From positions 1 through 39,730 of the forward strand of contig NZ_BMNE01000005.1 of assembly GCF_014646295.1 (NCBI RefSeq): a DNA stretch of 39,730 nucleotides, read 5' to 3'. This document shows, one piece after another, positions 15,605 to 23,836 of the stretch. Under the pieces are notes generated by a model. That model did not search any database. It was not told the origin of the DNA and worked only from the letters and a program-made list of their open reading frames with translations. How positions within the stretch are numbered: position 1 is the first letter of the stretch; the number at the start of each line of letters is the position of its first letter. Position numbers and translations under genes: made by a program. Origin of the DNA: Nocardia rhizosphaerihabitans (GTDB lineage: Bacteria; Actinomycetota; Actinomycetes; Mycobacteriales; Mycobacteriaceae).

Positions 15605-16066
15605 GTGGATTTCAATGTCGTTGACCGTCCCGAGATGCTGATCGCGGGCACTGTGCTCCGCAGTCCGGCGCTCGCCGTGGAGGGGCCGCGCCGCGCCAAG
15701 GTGGTGGAGGCGTGGCAGCACCTGATGGCGAGACCTCAGTTACCGGGACCGATCGCGACGGGGTACGTCGATTTCGCGACGGAAATCAACTCCTACCTGA
15801 CCCACATCGTCGGCTACGAGTGCAAGACCCTCGCCGATCTCCAGGTCGGTGACGTGCTCGCGCGCATCCCGGCGGGCCGCTACGCCCGCTTCGTCGCCAG
15901 CGGCGAGCACCGCGGCGACACGATCGTCGCGCTGTGGCGCCAGATCTGGGACGCCGAGGCCGCCGGTGAGTTCGAGCGCGCGTACTCCGGCGACTACGAG
16001 CAGTATCCGGACGAGCGCACGGTCGAGATCTTCGTTTCGCTGATCGACGAGAAGGGCGGCGAATAG
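15605..16066 (+). CDS. GyrI-like / SRPBCC-type effector-binding domain protein (first copy)
   Basis: Protein of 153 residues resembling the stand-alone effector-binding domains of the GyrI/SOUL-related superfamily (AraC_E_bind / Cass2 type). Marks are MLIAGTVLRSPAL near the start, VGYECKTLADLQVGDVLARIPAGRYARFVASGE in the middle (seen as GDVLARIPAGRYARFV) and RTVEIFVSLIDE at the end. The GTG at 15605 has AGGGG (15592-15596) before it. Such domains bind drugs or other small hydrophobic ligands, or hydrolyse cyclopropanoids. The ligand here is unknown. A similar second copy follows after two bases. The 203-base gap upstream shows no other feature I can support. Confidence 0.78.
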   Translation: MDFNVVDRPEMLIAGTVLRSPALAVEGPRRAKVVEAWQHLMARPQLPGPIATGYVDFATEINSYLTHIVGYECKTLADLQVGDVLARIPAGRYARFVASGEHRGDTIVALWRQIWDAEAAGEFERAYSGDYEQYPDERTVEIFVSLIDEKGGE

Positions 16067-16068
16067 CC

Positions 16069-16500
16069 ATGACTGTCGACTTCGAGATCGTCACCCTCTC
16101 CGACGGTCTGATCGCGGGACTCACCGTGCCGCTGGCCGGTCGCGAGGTGACCGCCCGCGACCTCGACCTGGTGAACTTCACCTGGGATCGATACCTATCC
16201 AGGGAGAAGGCGGTTCCTCGCGCCGCCGCCTACATCGGCCAGAACGACCACGCGGTCGCGGTTCTCGGCTATGAGGTCGGCGGGCTCGACGACATCGACG
16301 AGGGCGACGTGCTGACGCGCATCCCCGCGGGTCGCTATGCCAAGTTCGTCGTCTCCGACAAGCCGTACGACCTGTTGCGCACCGCGTGGGCCCAGGTCAT
16401 CAAGGCCGAGAACGCGGGCACCATCACCCGCTCGCACACGGCCGAGCTCGAGCGCTACACCGGCCCGACGAGTGTCGAGGTGTACGTCTCGCTGGACTGA
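16069..16500 (+). CDS. GyrI-like / SRPBCC-type effector-binding domain protein (second copy)
   Basis: Protein of 143 residues, tandem relative of the preceding gene: LIAGLTVPLAG, YEVGGLDDIDEGDVLTRIPA, GRYAKFVVSDKPYDLLRTAW and SVEVYVSLD align with the first copy in order. Divergence outside the shared GDVLxRIPAGRYAxFV core shows an old duplication. The start lies two bases after the previous stop, so both are in one transcript, ended by the strong hairpin at 16505. Confidence 0.78.
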   Translation: MTVDFEIVTLSDGLIAGLTVPLAGREVTARDLDLVNFTWDRYLSREKAVPRAAAYIGQNDHAVAVLGYEVGGLDDIDEGDVLTRIPAGRYAKFVVSDKPYDLLRTAWAQVIKAENAGTITRSHTAELERYTGPTSVEVYVSLD

Positions 16501-16504
16501 CGAC

Positions 16505-16548
16505 AAAAGAGCCGGTGGGCGCGAAAGTTCGCGCCCACCGGCTCTTTT
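16505..16548. terminator. Strong bidirectional terminator
   Basis: Arms at 16505-16525 and 16528-16548 are perfect complements over 21 bases, beginning AAAAGAGCCGG and ending CCGGCTCTTTT. The A/T ends give a T-tract on both strands. It separates the GyrI-like pair from the convergent ino1 gene, starting five bases after one stop and ending ten bases before the other. Confidence 0.95.
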
Positions 16549-16557
16549 CGTCTGTGC

Positions 16558-17667
16558 TTACTCGGCGCCGATGATGAACGCTTCCAGCTGAGTACGCGCG
16601 ACGTCGTCGGCGATCTGCTCCGGCGGGGACTTCATCAGGTAGGCCGAGGCCGGGATGACGGGTCCGCCGATGCCGCGGTCCTTGGCGATCTTGGCCGCGC
16701 GGACGGCGTCGATGATGATGCCCGCCGAGTTGGGCGAGTCCCACACCTCGAGCTTGTACTCCAGGTTCAGCGGGGCGTCACCGAAGGCGCGGCCCTCGAG
16801 ACGGACGTAGGCCCACTTGCGGTCGTCGAGCCACTCCACGTAGTCCGAGGGACCGATGTGGACGTTGCGGTCGTGGACCTTGCCCGCGAGCGAACCGGTG
16901 AGGTTCGACGTCACGGCCTGGGTCTTGGAGACCTTCTTCGACTCCAACCGATCACGCTCGAGCATGTTCTTGAAGTCCATGTTGCCGCCGACGTTGAGCT
17001 GGTAGGTGCGGTCGAGCACCACGCCGCGGTCCTCGAACAGCTTGGCCATCACACGGTGGGTGATGGTCGCGCCGACCTGGGACTTGATGTCGTCACCGAC
17101 GATCGGCACGCCGGCGTCGACGAACTTCTGCGCCCAGACCGGGTCGGAGGCGATGAACACCGGCAGCGCGTTGACGAAGGCGACGCCCGCGTCGATGGCG
17201 CACTGGGCGTAGAACTTGTCGGCCTCTTCCGAGCCGACGGGCAGGTAGGAGACCATGACGTCGACCTTGGCGTCCTTGAGCGCCTTGACCACGTCTACCG
17301 CGGGCGCCTCGGACTGCTCGATGGTCTGCGCGTAGTACTTGCCGATGCCGTCGAGGGTGGGGCCACGCAGAACCGTCACGTCGGTGGGCGGCACATCGGA
17401 GATCTTGATCGTGTTGTTCTCGCTGGCGAAGATCGCCTCGGCCAGGTCGAAGCCGACCTTCTTGGCGTCGACGTCGAACGCGGCAACGAACTTCACGTCC
17501 TTGACGTGATAGGGACCGAACTTGACGTGCATGAGGCCGGGAACGGTGGCGTTCTCATCGGCATCCTTGTAGTACTGCACGCCCTGCACCAGCGACGATG
17601 CGCAGTTGCCCACACCGACGATCGCGACGCGAACCTCGCCGGACCCAACCTTGTTGACATCACTCAT
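16558..17667 (-). CDS. ino1: Inositol-3-phosphate synthase
   Basis: Converts glucose-6-phosphate to inositol-3-phosphate with NAD, the first step to phosphatidylinositol, mannosides and mycothiol. The 369 residues match mycobacterial Ino1 in length. VRVAIVGVGNCASSLVQGV (13-31) is the NAD site, SYLPVGSEEADKFYAQCAI and VPIVGDDIKSQVGATITHR are core motifs, and LNVGGNMDFKNML and GRAFGDAPLNLEYKLEVWD continue the fold. The ATG at 17667 follows GGGAAAGAG on this strand. The frame overlaps the end of the PadR gene by eight bases, so both are coupled and ino1 is likely under PadR control. Confidence 0.96.
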   Translation of the reverse strand: MSDVNKVGSGEVRVAIVGVGNCASSLVQGVQYYKDADENATVPGLMHVKFGPYHVKDVKFVAAFDVDAKKVGFDLAEAIFASENNTIKISDVPPTDVTVLRGPTLDGIGKYYAQTIEQSEAPAVDVVKALKDAKVDVMVSYLPVGSEEADKFYAQCAIDAGVAFVNALPVFIASDPVWAQKFVDAGVPIVGDDIKSQVGATITHRVMAKLFEDRGVVLDRTYQLNVGGNMDFKNMLERDRLESKKVSKTQAVTSNLTGSLAGKVHDRNVHIGPSDYVEWLDDRKWAYVRLEGRAFGDAPLNLEYKLEVWDSPNSAGIIIDAVRAAKIAKDRGIGGPVIPASAYLMKSPPEQIADDVARTQLEAFIIGAE

Positions 17668-18217
17668 GGCCGCTCTTTCCCTCTTTCTGTGGTGCCGCCT
17701 TCGTCGATTGCTCCGCCGCAATCAACTCGTTGAGCCAGCGCACTTCGCGCTCGCTTGATTCCAATCCGAGCTGGTGGAGCTGACGGGTGTAGCGATCCAG
17801 CGAGCCGCTGGCCTTCTTGATCGCTTCCCGCAGTCCCTCTCGGCGCTCCTCGACCTGACGCCGCCGGCCCTCCAGGATCCGCATCCTCGCCTCGGCGGGG
17901 GTGCGGCTGAAGAAGGCCAGGTGAACGCCGAAGCCGTCATCGGTGTAGTTCTGCGGACCGGTGTCGGCGAGGAGTTCGTTGAACCGTTCCCGCCCGACCG
18001 GCGTGAGCCGGTAGACGCGGCGCGCACGGCGCGCGATCGCGCCCTCCGGAAGCTCCTCCGCGATCAGCCCGTCGGTCTGCATCCTGCGCAGCGTCGGGTA
18101 GAGCGAACCGTAGGAGAAGGCCCGGAACGCTCCGAGCAGGCCCGTCAGCCGCTTGCGCAGCTCGTAACCGTGCATGGGCGCGTCGAGGAGCAGGCCGAGA
18201 ATCGCCAATTCGAGCAC
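17660..18217 (-). CDS. PadR-family transcriptional regulator upstream of ino1
   Basis: Regulator of 185 residues. The winged helix is LELAILGLLLDAPMHGYELR, KRLTGLLGAFRAFSYGSLYP and TLRRMQTDGLIAEE; the C-terminal four-helix part (EGRRRQVEERREGLREAI, LDRYTRQLHQLGLESSEREV) makes the dimer. It corresponds to Rv0047c beside ino1 in M. tuberculosis (recalled). GTG start at 18217 with GTGAGG upstream. A perfect palindrome at 18291-18307 is the probable operator for autoregulation. The effector is unknown; a link to inositol or phosphate status is speculation. Confidence 0.92.
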   Translation of the reverse strand: MLELAILGLLLDAPMHGYELRKRLTGLLGAFRAFSYGSLYPTLRRMQTDGLIAEELPEGAIARRARRVYRLTPVGRERFNELLADTGPQNYTDDGFGVHLAFFSRTPAEARMRILEGRRRQVEERREGLREAIKKASGSLDRYTRQLHQLGLESSEREVRWLNELIAAEQSTKAAPQKEGKSGHE

Positions 18218-18242
18218 TTGCCGACCTCACTCCCTGACTATG

Positions 18243-18259
18243 TCGGCCTGACAGGCCGA
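18243..18259. promoter_or_regulatory. 17-base palindrome in the PadR leader
   Basis: TCGGCCTG (18243-18250) and CAGGCCGA (18252-18259) are perfect arms around one base. It lies 26 bases upstream of the PadR start, between it and the second palindrome. It may be a second operator or, in mRNA, a tight hairpin. Confidence 0.4.
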
Positions 18260-18290
18260 ACGGACCTAACCGATGGATGCGACTTCCAAC

Positions 18291-18307
18291 TATATCGGAG
18301 CGATATA
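18291..18307. promoter_or_regulatory. Candidate PadR operator
   Basis: TATATCG (18291-18297) and CGATATA (18301-18307) form a perfect inverted repeat with spacer GAG. It is strikingly AT-rich in a GC-rich region, 74 bases upstream of the PadR start, and includes TATAGT-like bases on the minus strand that could serve as a -10. This suits autorepression. Confidence 0.6.
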
Positions 18308-18369
18308 ACAAGGCCTAGCCGAATGACGCACATCACTGGGTCATGGCTGGTGAGATGGCCTGTTCAGGG

Positions 18370-19161
18370 CTAGGCGGGATACACCGCGATGGGTTCGCCG
18401 TTGAGCCGGATCTTCAGATAGCCGCTCTGTTCGGCCTCGTTCTTGACGTAGATGCTGATCTCCGGCTCGGCGTCCTTGCCGCCGCCGGGCGGGTACCTGA
18501 CCAGCACATGCGAGACCCAGCCGTTGGGGACCCGGGTGGTCTGGGAGGCGCCGGACATCAGCCGGGCGTAGCGGGTGATGTCGACGCCGGCCAGGTCGAA
18601 CGACTTGGTGTCGGGCGGCCGGCTGCCCTGCGAACCCCACGCCTTGAAGTCACCGCGATACTGCAGCTCGTCCTGCTTGCCCGGCCGCCCGGAATCCCGT
18701 TCGACGATGGCGTACTCCGGGTACAGCGTCAGCTCGTCGGCGATGGTGCTGCCGTATTCGGTGCGGTAGGCGGCGACGAAGTGCGCGAAGCCGTTGCCGG
18801 TGGTGAGGTCGGGCAGCGGGTCGCCGAAGACGGCCTCGCCCGCCGCGCGGCCGATCAGGCCCGCGCCCGCGCCGAGCAGCGCGGCCAGCACCACCGCGCC
18901 GACCGGGATCCACCAGCGCCGGGGTGCGCGCGGCACGCCCCTGGCGACCGGGGCCGCCGCCAGGTCGCCCGGTACCTGCAGATCGTCGACGAGGCGGTCG
19001 AGGGCACCGAAGGTCTCGGCCCGCATCGCGGTCGCGGTGCGCTTGTCGTGTTCGGTGGCGGTCAGCTGGCCGTCGGCCAGGGCGGCGTCGAGCAGGGCGC
19101 ACACGTCGGCGCGGTCGGCGTCGCGGGCACGCAGGTTCTTCGCCGGGGACGGGGTCTTCAT
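18370..19161 (-). CDS. DUF1707 membrane protein (second of tandem pair)
   Basis: Protein of 263 residues. The N-terminal DUF1707 (about 9-62) has LRARDADRADVCALLDAALADGQLT, in which RARDxDR and LxxAxADGQL are diagnostic, then ALDRLVDDLQ. A single membrane helix lies at about 84-104. The external part (110-263) has a KTxxFDLAGVD stretch and ends in YLKIRLNGEPIAVYP. Its last part resembles the end of the next protein upstream (HFVLALSGEVLKTYPYEG), so the two are paralogues. It occupies the place of Rv0048c. Function unknown; an envelope role is inferred from the topology. It follows the longer copy after seven bases. Confidence 0.82.
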   Translation of the reverse strand: MKTPSPAKNLRARDADRADVCALLDAALADGQLTATEHDKRTATAMRAETFGALDRLVDDLQVPGDLAAAPVARGVPRAPRRWWIPVGAVVLAALLGAGAGLIGRAAGEAVFGDPLPDLTTGNGFAHFVAAYRTEYGSTIADELTLYPEYAIVERDSGRPGKQDELQYRGDFKAWGSQGSRPPDTKSFDLAGVDITRYARLMSGASQTTRVPNGWVSHVLVRYPPGGGKDAEPEISIYVKNEAEQSGYLKIRLNGEPIAVYPA

Positions 19162-19168
19162 CGCTCGG

Positions 19169-20242
19169 TCATCCTTCGTACGGGTAGGTCTTCAGCACTT
19201 CGCCCGACAGCGCGAGGACGAAATGCCCCGACTGGGCGACCTCGTTGCGCACGAAGATCGTGATCCCCGGCCGCCCCGACCAGCTGTCGTTCGCGATCCG
19301 GAAGTGGGTGACCGCACCGTTGGGCACCCGGACGGTGGCGGCTGCGTTCGTCAGCGCTGCTCCGAGGGCCTCCGCGTTCACCTGCGCCAGATCGATATCG
19401 ATCGCGTCGCGTTTGCGGGTGGTGATCTGCGAGCTGGATCGGGCGAAGCCACCGCGGTAGCCGTAGTCGGCGGTCCAGTTGGGATTGCCTGGGGCGCGCC
19501 GGACGGCCGAGGCGTGCTCGTCGTGCAGGACGGCCTCGTCGACGAGGGTGTCGCCGAACTTGACCCGGTAGTCGTCGCGGAACTGGACGAAACCGACGAG
19601 GGTGGTCAGCGTCGGCGTGGGGATCACCAGGGGTGGCGCCGCGTTGTAGTTGATCGCGTCCGCCGCGGCCACGGCGGGCGCCGGCTGGTCCTCGCGAACC
19701 GTCCACCCGAAGCAGCCGATACCGACCAGCACTGCCGCCGCGATGGTGGCGATCCGGAAGGTGTTGCGCGCCTTCGGCTTCACCGGCGCCGCCGGTCGCT
19801 GCTGCAATTCGGCAACCAGGGTGGACAGATCACCGAGAGTGCGTGCTTCCGAAGCCAATTCGGTGAAGGCTGTGTGCTCGTCGGCATCGAGCTGGCCATC
19901 GGCCCGAGCCGAGTCCAAGGCCGCGGTCGTGCGGGCGCGGTCGACGTCGCGGGCTCTGGTCCGCGCGGGGTACTCACCGGAGTGCCTGCGGCCGAAGCGC
20001 TTCCGTTCGATCGCGGCCTGACCACCGAAAACAGCCGGTGACTGCAGGTCTGCGGTCAGCCTTTCCAGCTCGCCAAGGGTCCTCGCCGTACCGGCGCGAG
20101 CCGCGCGGTCGTGGTACTCCTGCGCACCCAGCTGGCCCTCGGCGTAGGCCGCGTCAAGCACGGTCGACACCTGCGCGCGATCGATATCACGCGCCCTCGT
20201 CACGGAATCGGCGGCGCTGCGCGCCTGCCCGGAATCAGCCAT
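19169..20242 (-). CDS. Double-DUF1707 membrane protein (first of tandem pair)
   Basis: Protein of 357 residues from the ATG at 20242; the frame is open 31 codons further but without family similarity. Two DUF1707 domains are in series: TRARDIDRAQVSTVLDAAYA (15-34) with TLGELERLTADLQ, and TRARDVDRARTTAALDSARA (95-114) with TLGDLSTLVAELQ. One membrane helix lies at about 161-178. The external part (180-357) has the same plan as the shorter paralogue downstream. DUF1707 resembles short SHOCT-like domains thought to mediate oligomerisation. Function unknown. Confidence 0.82.
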   Translation of the reverse strand: MADSGQARSAADSVTRARDIDRAQVSTVLDAAYAEGQLGAQEYHDRAARAGTARTLGELERLTADLQSPAVFGGQAAIERKRFGRRHSGEYPARTRARDVDRARTTAALDSARADGQLDADEHTAFTELASEARTLGDLSTLVAELQQRPAAPVKPKARNTFRIATIAAAVLVGIGCFGWTVREDQPAPAVAAADAINYNAAPPLVIPTPTLTTLVGFVQFRDDYRVKFGDTLVDEAVLHDEHASAVRRAPGNPNWTADYGYRGGFARSSSQITTRKRDAIDIDLAQVNAEALGAALTNAAATVRVPNGAVTHFRIANDSWSGRPGITIFVRNEVAQSGHFVLALSGEVLKTYPYEG

Positions 20243-20365
20243 CGTTCTGGCTCGCCTCACCTGCGGAAATACCCGGGCCGACCCCGGTATCGGGAGTTTA
20301 CGACGAGACCACGGATGCAGCGGTGCCACCGGCACGGCAAATCAATCCCGGCTACTCTGGTGATC

Positions 20366-20785
20366 GTGCGAATTCAGCGGCAGGTGGTCGACTATGCGCT
20401 CCGGCGCAGGTCGCTGCTGGCTGACGTCTACGCGGGCAGGGTCGGTGTCGCCGAGGTGTGCGATGCGAATCCGTATCTGCTCCGGGCCGCCAAGTTCCAT
20501 GGCCGGGGCAGCGAGGTCACCTGCCCGATCTGCCGGAAAGAGCAGCTGACCTTGGTTTCGTGGGTGTACGGGGACGGGCTCGGCCAGGTGGCCGGTTCCG
20601 CTCGGACACCTGAGGAGCTGGTCAGGATGGCAGAGTCGAACGAGGAATTCTCGGTGCATGTCGTCGAGGTGTGCCGCTCGTGCAGCTGGAACCATCTGGT
20701 GCAGTCGTATGTGCTCGGCTCGGCCCCCGCGCCGGCCCGCCGCCGGACGAGTTCGCGAGCGGGGCGGCGCTCTGCGGCCGAGTGA
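20366..20785 (+). CDS. DUF5318 zinc-ribbon protein
   Basis: Protein of 139 residues, close to Rv0049 as remembered: RIQRQVVDYALRRRSLLADV, EVCDANPYLLRAAKFHG, TCPICRKEQLTLVSWVYGD and VHVVEVCRSCSWNHLVQSY. CPIC and CRSC supply four zinc ligands. The C-terminal 25 residues are Arg/Ala/Ser rich. GTG 20366 is chosen from the family start; GTG 20360 is the alternative. No ribosome site is visible, and TACTCT (20353-20358) could be a -10 giving a leaderless mRNA. Its constant place before ponA1 hints at a link to cell-wall growth. Confidence 0.87.
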   Translation: MRIQRQVVDYALRRRSLLADVYAGRVGVAEVCDANPYLLRAAKFHGRGSEVTCPICRKEQLTLVSWVYGDGLGQVAGSARTPEELVRMAESNEEFSVHVVEVCRSCSWNHLVQSYVLGSAPAPARRRTSSRAGRRSAAE

Positions 20786-20860
20786 TGGGGCGGCCGGATG
20801 AAGGAGCCGCCGGAGTGATGGTGGCCACCGCATGACGAGCCGCTGTTCGGGGTGCAAGGT

Positions 20861-20886
20861 ATCCGCGCCGGTTGTCCGGCGCGGAT
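20861..20886 (+). terminator. Hairpin terminator between the DUF5318 gene and ponA1
   Basis: ATCCGCGCCGG (20861-20871) and CCGGCGCGGAT (20876-20886) form a perfect 11-base-pair stem with loop TTGT. It ends 44 bases before the ponA1 start, so ponA1 probably has its own promoter in the remaining gap. Confidence 0.7.
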
Positions 20887-20929
20887 GTCGTGTGCCGGTT
20901 GAACCTTACAAGTTATGGAGATCTGGTCA

Positions 20930-23815
20930 GTGAGTTCGCCCTACGAGTCCTCCCCCTTCGGCGATGATCCGCAGCGCGGCCGTCCGGCTCGGGGTTCACA
21001 GCCGGGTCTCCCTCCGCAGCCGGGTGACCGGCCTGCCCCGCCGCCGCGTCGGCCGATGCCGCCCGCAGGCCCCGGCCAGCAGGGCGGGCGTGGCCCGGTG
21101 CCCGGTGGACGTGGTCCGCAGGGCGGCCCGCCGCCGAATCGGCAGGTTCCGCCGCCGGGCGGCATGCCGCCACGCCGGCCTGGCCCGCCTCCCCAGCGAC
21201 CTGCCGGTCCGCAGGGTGGACCGGGAGCGCCGGGTCAGGGCAGGCCGCCGCAGGGCAGGCCGGGCCAGCCTGGTCGGCCCGTACCGCCGCCCGGCGCAGG
21301 CGCCACCCAGAAACTTCCGCGCCCAGGGCGTGACGAGTCGACCGTGCGGGCGGCTCACCCCGACGCGGCCAGGCCCGTCCGCGGCACCGATGATGTGAAC
21401 CGACCGAGGACCGGTCCGTCGCCCGCGACCGCGCGCCCCGGCGCCGGTCGCCGTCCCGGCGGTCCGACGACCGGTGAGCGCAGAGCCACCGGCACGGGCG
21501 GCACTCCGCCGCCGACCGGACCGCGTAGCCGCCGCGACGGTGGCGGCGGCGACGACGGCTCCGGTAGTGGTGGTTCGGTGAGGAAGATGCCGTGGCGGGC
21601 CATTCGCCGGACCATGTACGTGCTGATGGCGCTGGCCATCGTCGTGCCGAGCGCGGTGTTCCTCGTCGCCTACACGGCGGTCTCGGTGCCGAAACCGGGT
21701 GATCTGGAGACCAACCAGGTCGCGACGATCTTCGCCAGCGACGGCACCACCGAGATCAGCCGGGTGGTCCCGCCGCAGGGCAACCGCACCGAGGTCTCGA
21801 TCGATCAGATCCCGCCGCACGTGCGCAATGCCGTGATCGCCGCCGAGGACCGCGACTTCTACACCAACCCGGGCTTCTCGGTGTCGGGCTTCGCGCGCGC
21901 GGCCCGCGACAACGTCCTCGGCAAGGAAAGCGCCGGTGGTGGCTCCACGATCACCCAGCAGTACGTGAAGAACGCGCTGGTCGGTGACGAGCGCTCGATG
22001 CAGCGCAAGATGCACGAGCTGGTGATCTCGGCCAAGATGGCCCGCCAGTGGAGCAAGGAGGACATCCTCGCCGCGTACCTGAACACGATCTACTTCGGTC
22101 GTGGCGCGTACGGCATCGATGCCGCGGCCAAGGCGTACTTCGGTAAGCCGGTGCAGGAGCTGACCGTGTCCGAGGGCGCGGTGCTCGCCGCGACCATCCA
22201 GCTGCCCTCGCTGCTCGATCCGGAGAAGAACCCCGAGGGCGCAAGGACGCGCTGGAACTACGTGCTCGACGGCATGGTCGCCGGCGGTAACCTGCCGACG
22301 GCCGAGCGGTCCTCGATGCAGTACCCGCAGGTCGTGTCGCTGTCGTCGCTGGGCGATCAGAGCCAGGACTCCGGCCCGGAGGGCCTGGTGAAGAACCAGG
22401 TGCTCAAGGAACTGTCCTCGGCGGGCATCAGCGAACAGCAGCTCAACACCGAGGGCCTGCAGATCACCACGACGATCGATCCGAAGGCGCAGGAGGCCGC
22501 GGTCAAGGCCGCCCGCTCCAAGCTGGAGGGCGAGCCGGAGAACCTGCGGACCGCGGTGGTCTCGATCGACCCGCGCACCGGCGCGGTGCGCGCCTACTAC
22601 GGCGGTGAGGACGGCCAGGGCTTCGACTTCGCCAACGCCGGTCTGCCGACGGGCTCCTCGTTCAAGGTGATCGGCCTTGCCGCGAACCTCGAGATGGGCA
22701 TTCCGCTCTCGCAGCTCTACGACAGCTCGCCGATCACCGTCAACGGCATCCAGATCGGCAATGTCGAGGGCGAGTCCTGCGGCATGTGCACCATCGCCGA
22801 GGCGCTCAAGCGGTCGCTGAACACCAGCTTCTACCGCATGCAGCTCGACATGCAGAACGGCCCGCAGAAGGTCGCCGACATGGGCCACAAGCTCGGCATC
22901 CCCGAGGAACTGCCCGGCATCGGCGCCACCCTGACCGAGCCGAACGGCGCAGGCCCGAACAACGGCATCATCCTCGGCCAGTACCAGTCGCGACCGCTGG
23001 ACATGGCCTCGGCCTACGCCACGCTGGCCGCTTCGGGCATGTACCACGCACCGCACTTCGTGCAGCGGGTCGTGACCGCCGACGGTCAGGTGCTGCTCGA
23101 TCGCGGCGAGCCCGCCGGTGAGCAGCGGGTGAGCGCGGCGGTGGCCGACAACGTCACCGCGGCGATGAAGCCGATCGCGGCGTACTCGCGCAACCACAAC
23201 CTGGCCGGTGGCCGGGAGTCGGCCGCCAAGACCGGTACCCACCAGCTCGGCGACACCGGCAACAACCGCGACGCCTGGATGGTCGGCTACACCCCGTCGC
23301 TGTCGACCGCGGTGTGGGTCGGCACCGAGCAGGGTGATCCGCTGCGCAACTACGGCGGCGGCAGCATCTACGGTTCCGGTCTGCCCTCCGACATCTGGAA
23401 GGCGACGATGGACGGCGCGCTGTCCGGCACGCCCAACGAGTCGTTCCCCAAGCCGGCCCCGATCAAGGGCCAGGCCGGCGTGCCGGAGTGGTCGGCGCCC
23501 TACACGCCACCGTCCACCACCGCGCCGACGCTCGCGCCGCCGGTGATCGTGCCGTCGCAGGTCGAGATCCTGCCCGGTATCCGGATTCCGGTGCCCGGCG
23601 TGCAGCAGCCCGCCGGGCAGCAACCGTCGCAGCAGACGCCGGAGACGACGACCGGCCCGCTGCCGGGTCAGCCGACCGCGCCCGCGGACGGTTCGCCGCC
23701 GACCAACGGCAACGGCACCGGCGGAGGCACCGGCGGTGGCACGAGGCCCGGTACGGGCGGCGGGAACAACGACAACGAGAGTGGCGGGGGAACCACGCCG
23801 ACCAGATCCCGGTAG
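20930..23815 (+). CDS. ponA1: Bifunctional class A penicillin-binding protein PonA1
   Basis: Main peptidoglycan polymerase/transpeptidase, 961 residues from GTG 20930, which has GGAG (20917-20920) nine bases before it; ATG 20915 is the alternative. A cytoplasmic tail of about 225 residues is very rich in Pro, Gly, Arg and Gln, followed by a membrane helix (about 228-251). GT51: IAAEDRDFYTNPG (Glu about 306), GGGSTITQQYVKN. Transpeptidase: SSFK (Ser576/Lys579), SLN (629-631), KTG (767-769), with ESCGMC just before SLN. The C-terminal 110 residues are a Pro/Thr/Gly-rich external tail. The place between DUF5318 and the mannosyltransferase-like gene equals Rv0050. Long disordered tails fit phosphorylation and partner binding, which sequence alone cannot prove. 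Confidence 0.95.
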   Translation: MSSPYESSPFGDDPQRGRPARGSQPGLPPQPGDRPAPPPRRPMPPAGPGQQGGRGPVPGGRGPQGGPPPNRQVPPPGGMPPRRPGPPPQRPAGPQGGPGAPGQGRPPQGRPGQPGRPVPPPGAGATQKLPRPGRDESTVRAAHPDAARPVRGTDDVNRPRTGPSPATARPGAGRRPGGPTTGERRATGTGGTPPPTGPRSRRDGGGGDDGSGSGGSVRKMPWRAIRRTMYVLMALAIVVPSAVFLVAYTAVSVPKPGDLETNQVATIFASDGTTEISRVVPPQGNRTEVSIDQIPPHVRNAVIAAEDRDFYTNPGFSVSGFARAARDNVLGKESAGGGSTITQQYVKNALVGDERSMQRKMHELVISAKMARQWSKEDILAAYLNTIYFGRGAYGIDAAAKAYFGKPVQELTVSEGAVLAATIQLPSLLDPEKNPEGARTRWNYVLDGMVAGGNLPTAERSSMQYPQVVSLSSLGDQSQDSGPEGLVKNQVLKELSSAGISEQQLNTEGLQITTTIDPKAQEAAVKAARSKLEGEPENLRTAVVSIDPRTGAVRAYYGGEDGQGFDFANAGLPTGSSFKVIGLAANLEMGIPLSQLYDSSPITVNGIQIGNVEGESCGMCTIAEALKRSLNTSFYRMQLDMQNGPQKVADMGHKLGIPEELPGIGATLTEPNGAGPNNGIILGQYQSRPLDMASAYATLAASGMYHAPHFVQRVVTADGQVLLDRGEPAGEQRVSAAVADNVTAAMKPIAAYSRNHNLAGGRESAAKTGTHQLGDTGNNRDAWMVGYTPSLSTAVWVGTEQGDPLRNYGGGSIYGSGLPSDIWKATMDGALSGTPNESFPKPAPIKGQAGVPEWSAPYTPPSTTAPTLAPPVIVPSQVEILPGIRIPVPGVQQPAGQQPSQQTPETTTGPLPGQPTAPADGSPPTNGNGTGGGTGGGTRPGTGGGNNDNESGGGTTPTRSR

Positions 23816-23836
23816 CCACCGGTAGCCTCGGATGTC

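Noticed and set aside
20941..21320. Pro/Gly-rich repetitive DNA at the start of ponA1
   Set aside because: No constant unit length; it encodes the disordered cytoplasmic tail usual for PonA1 proteins.
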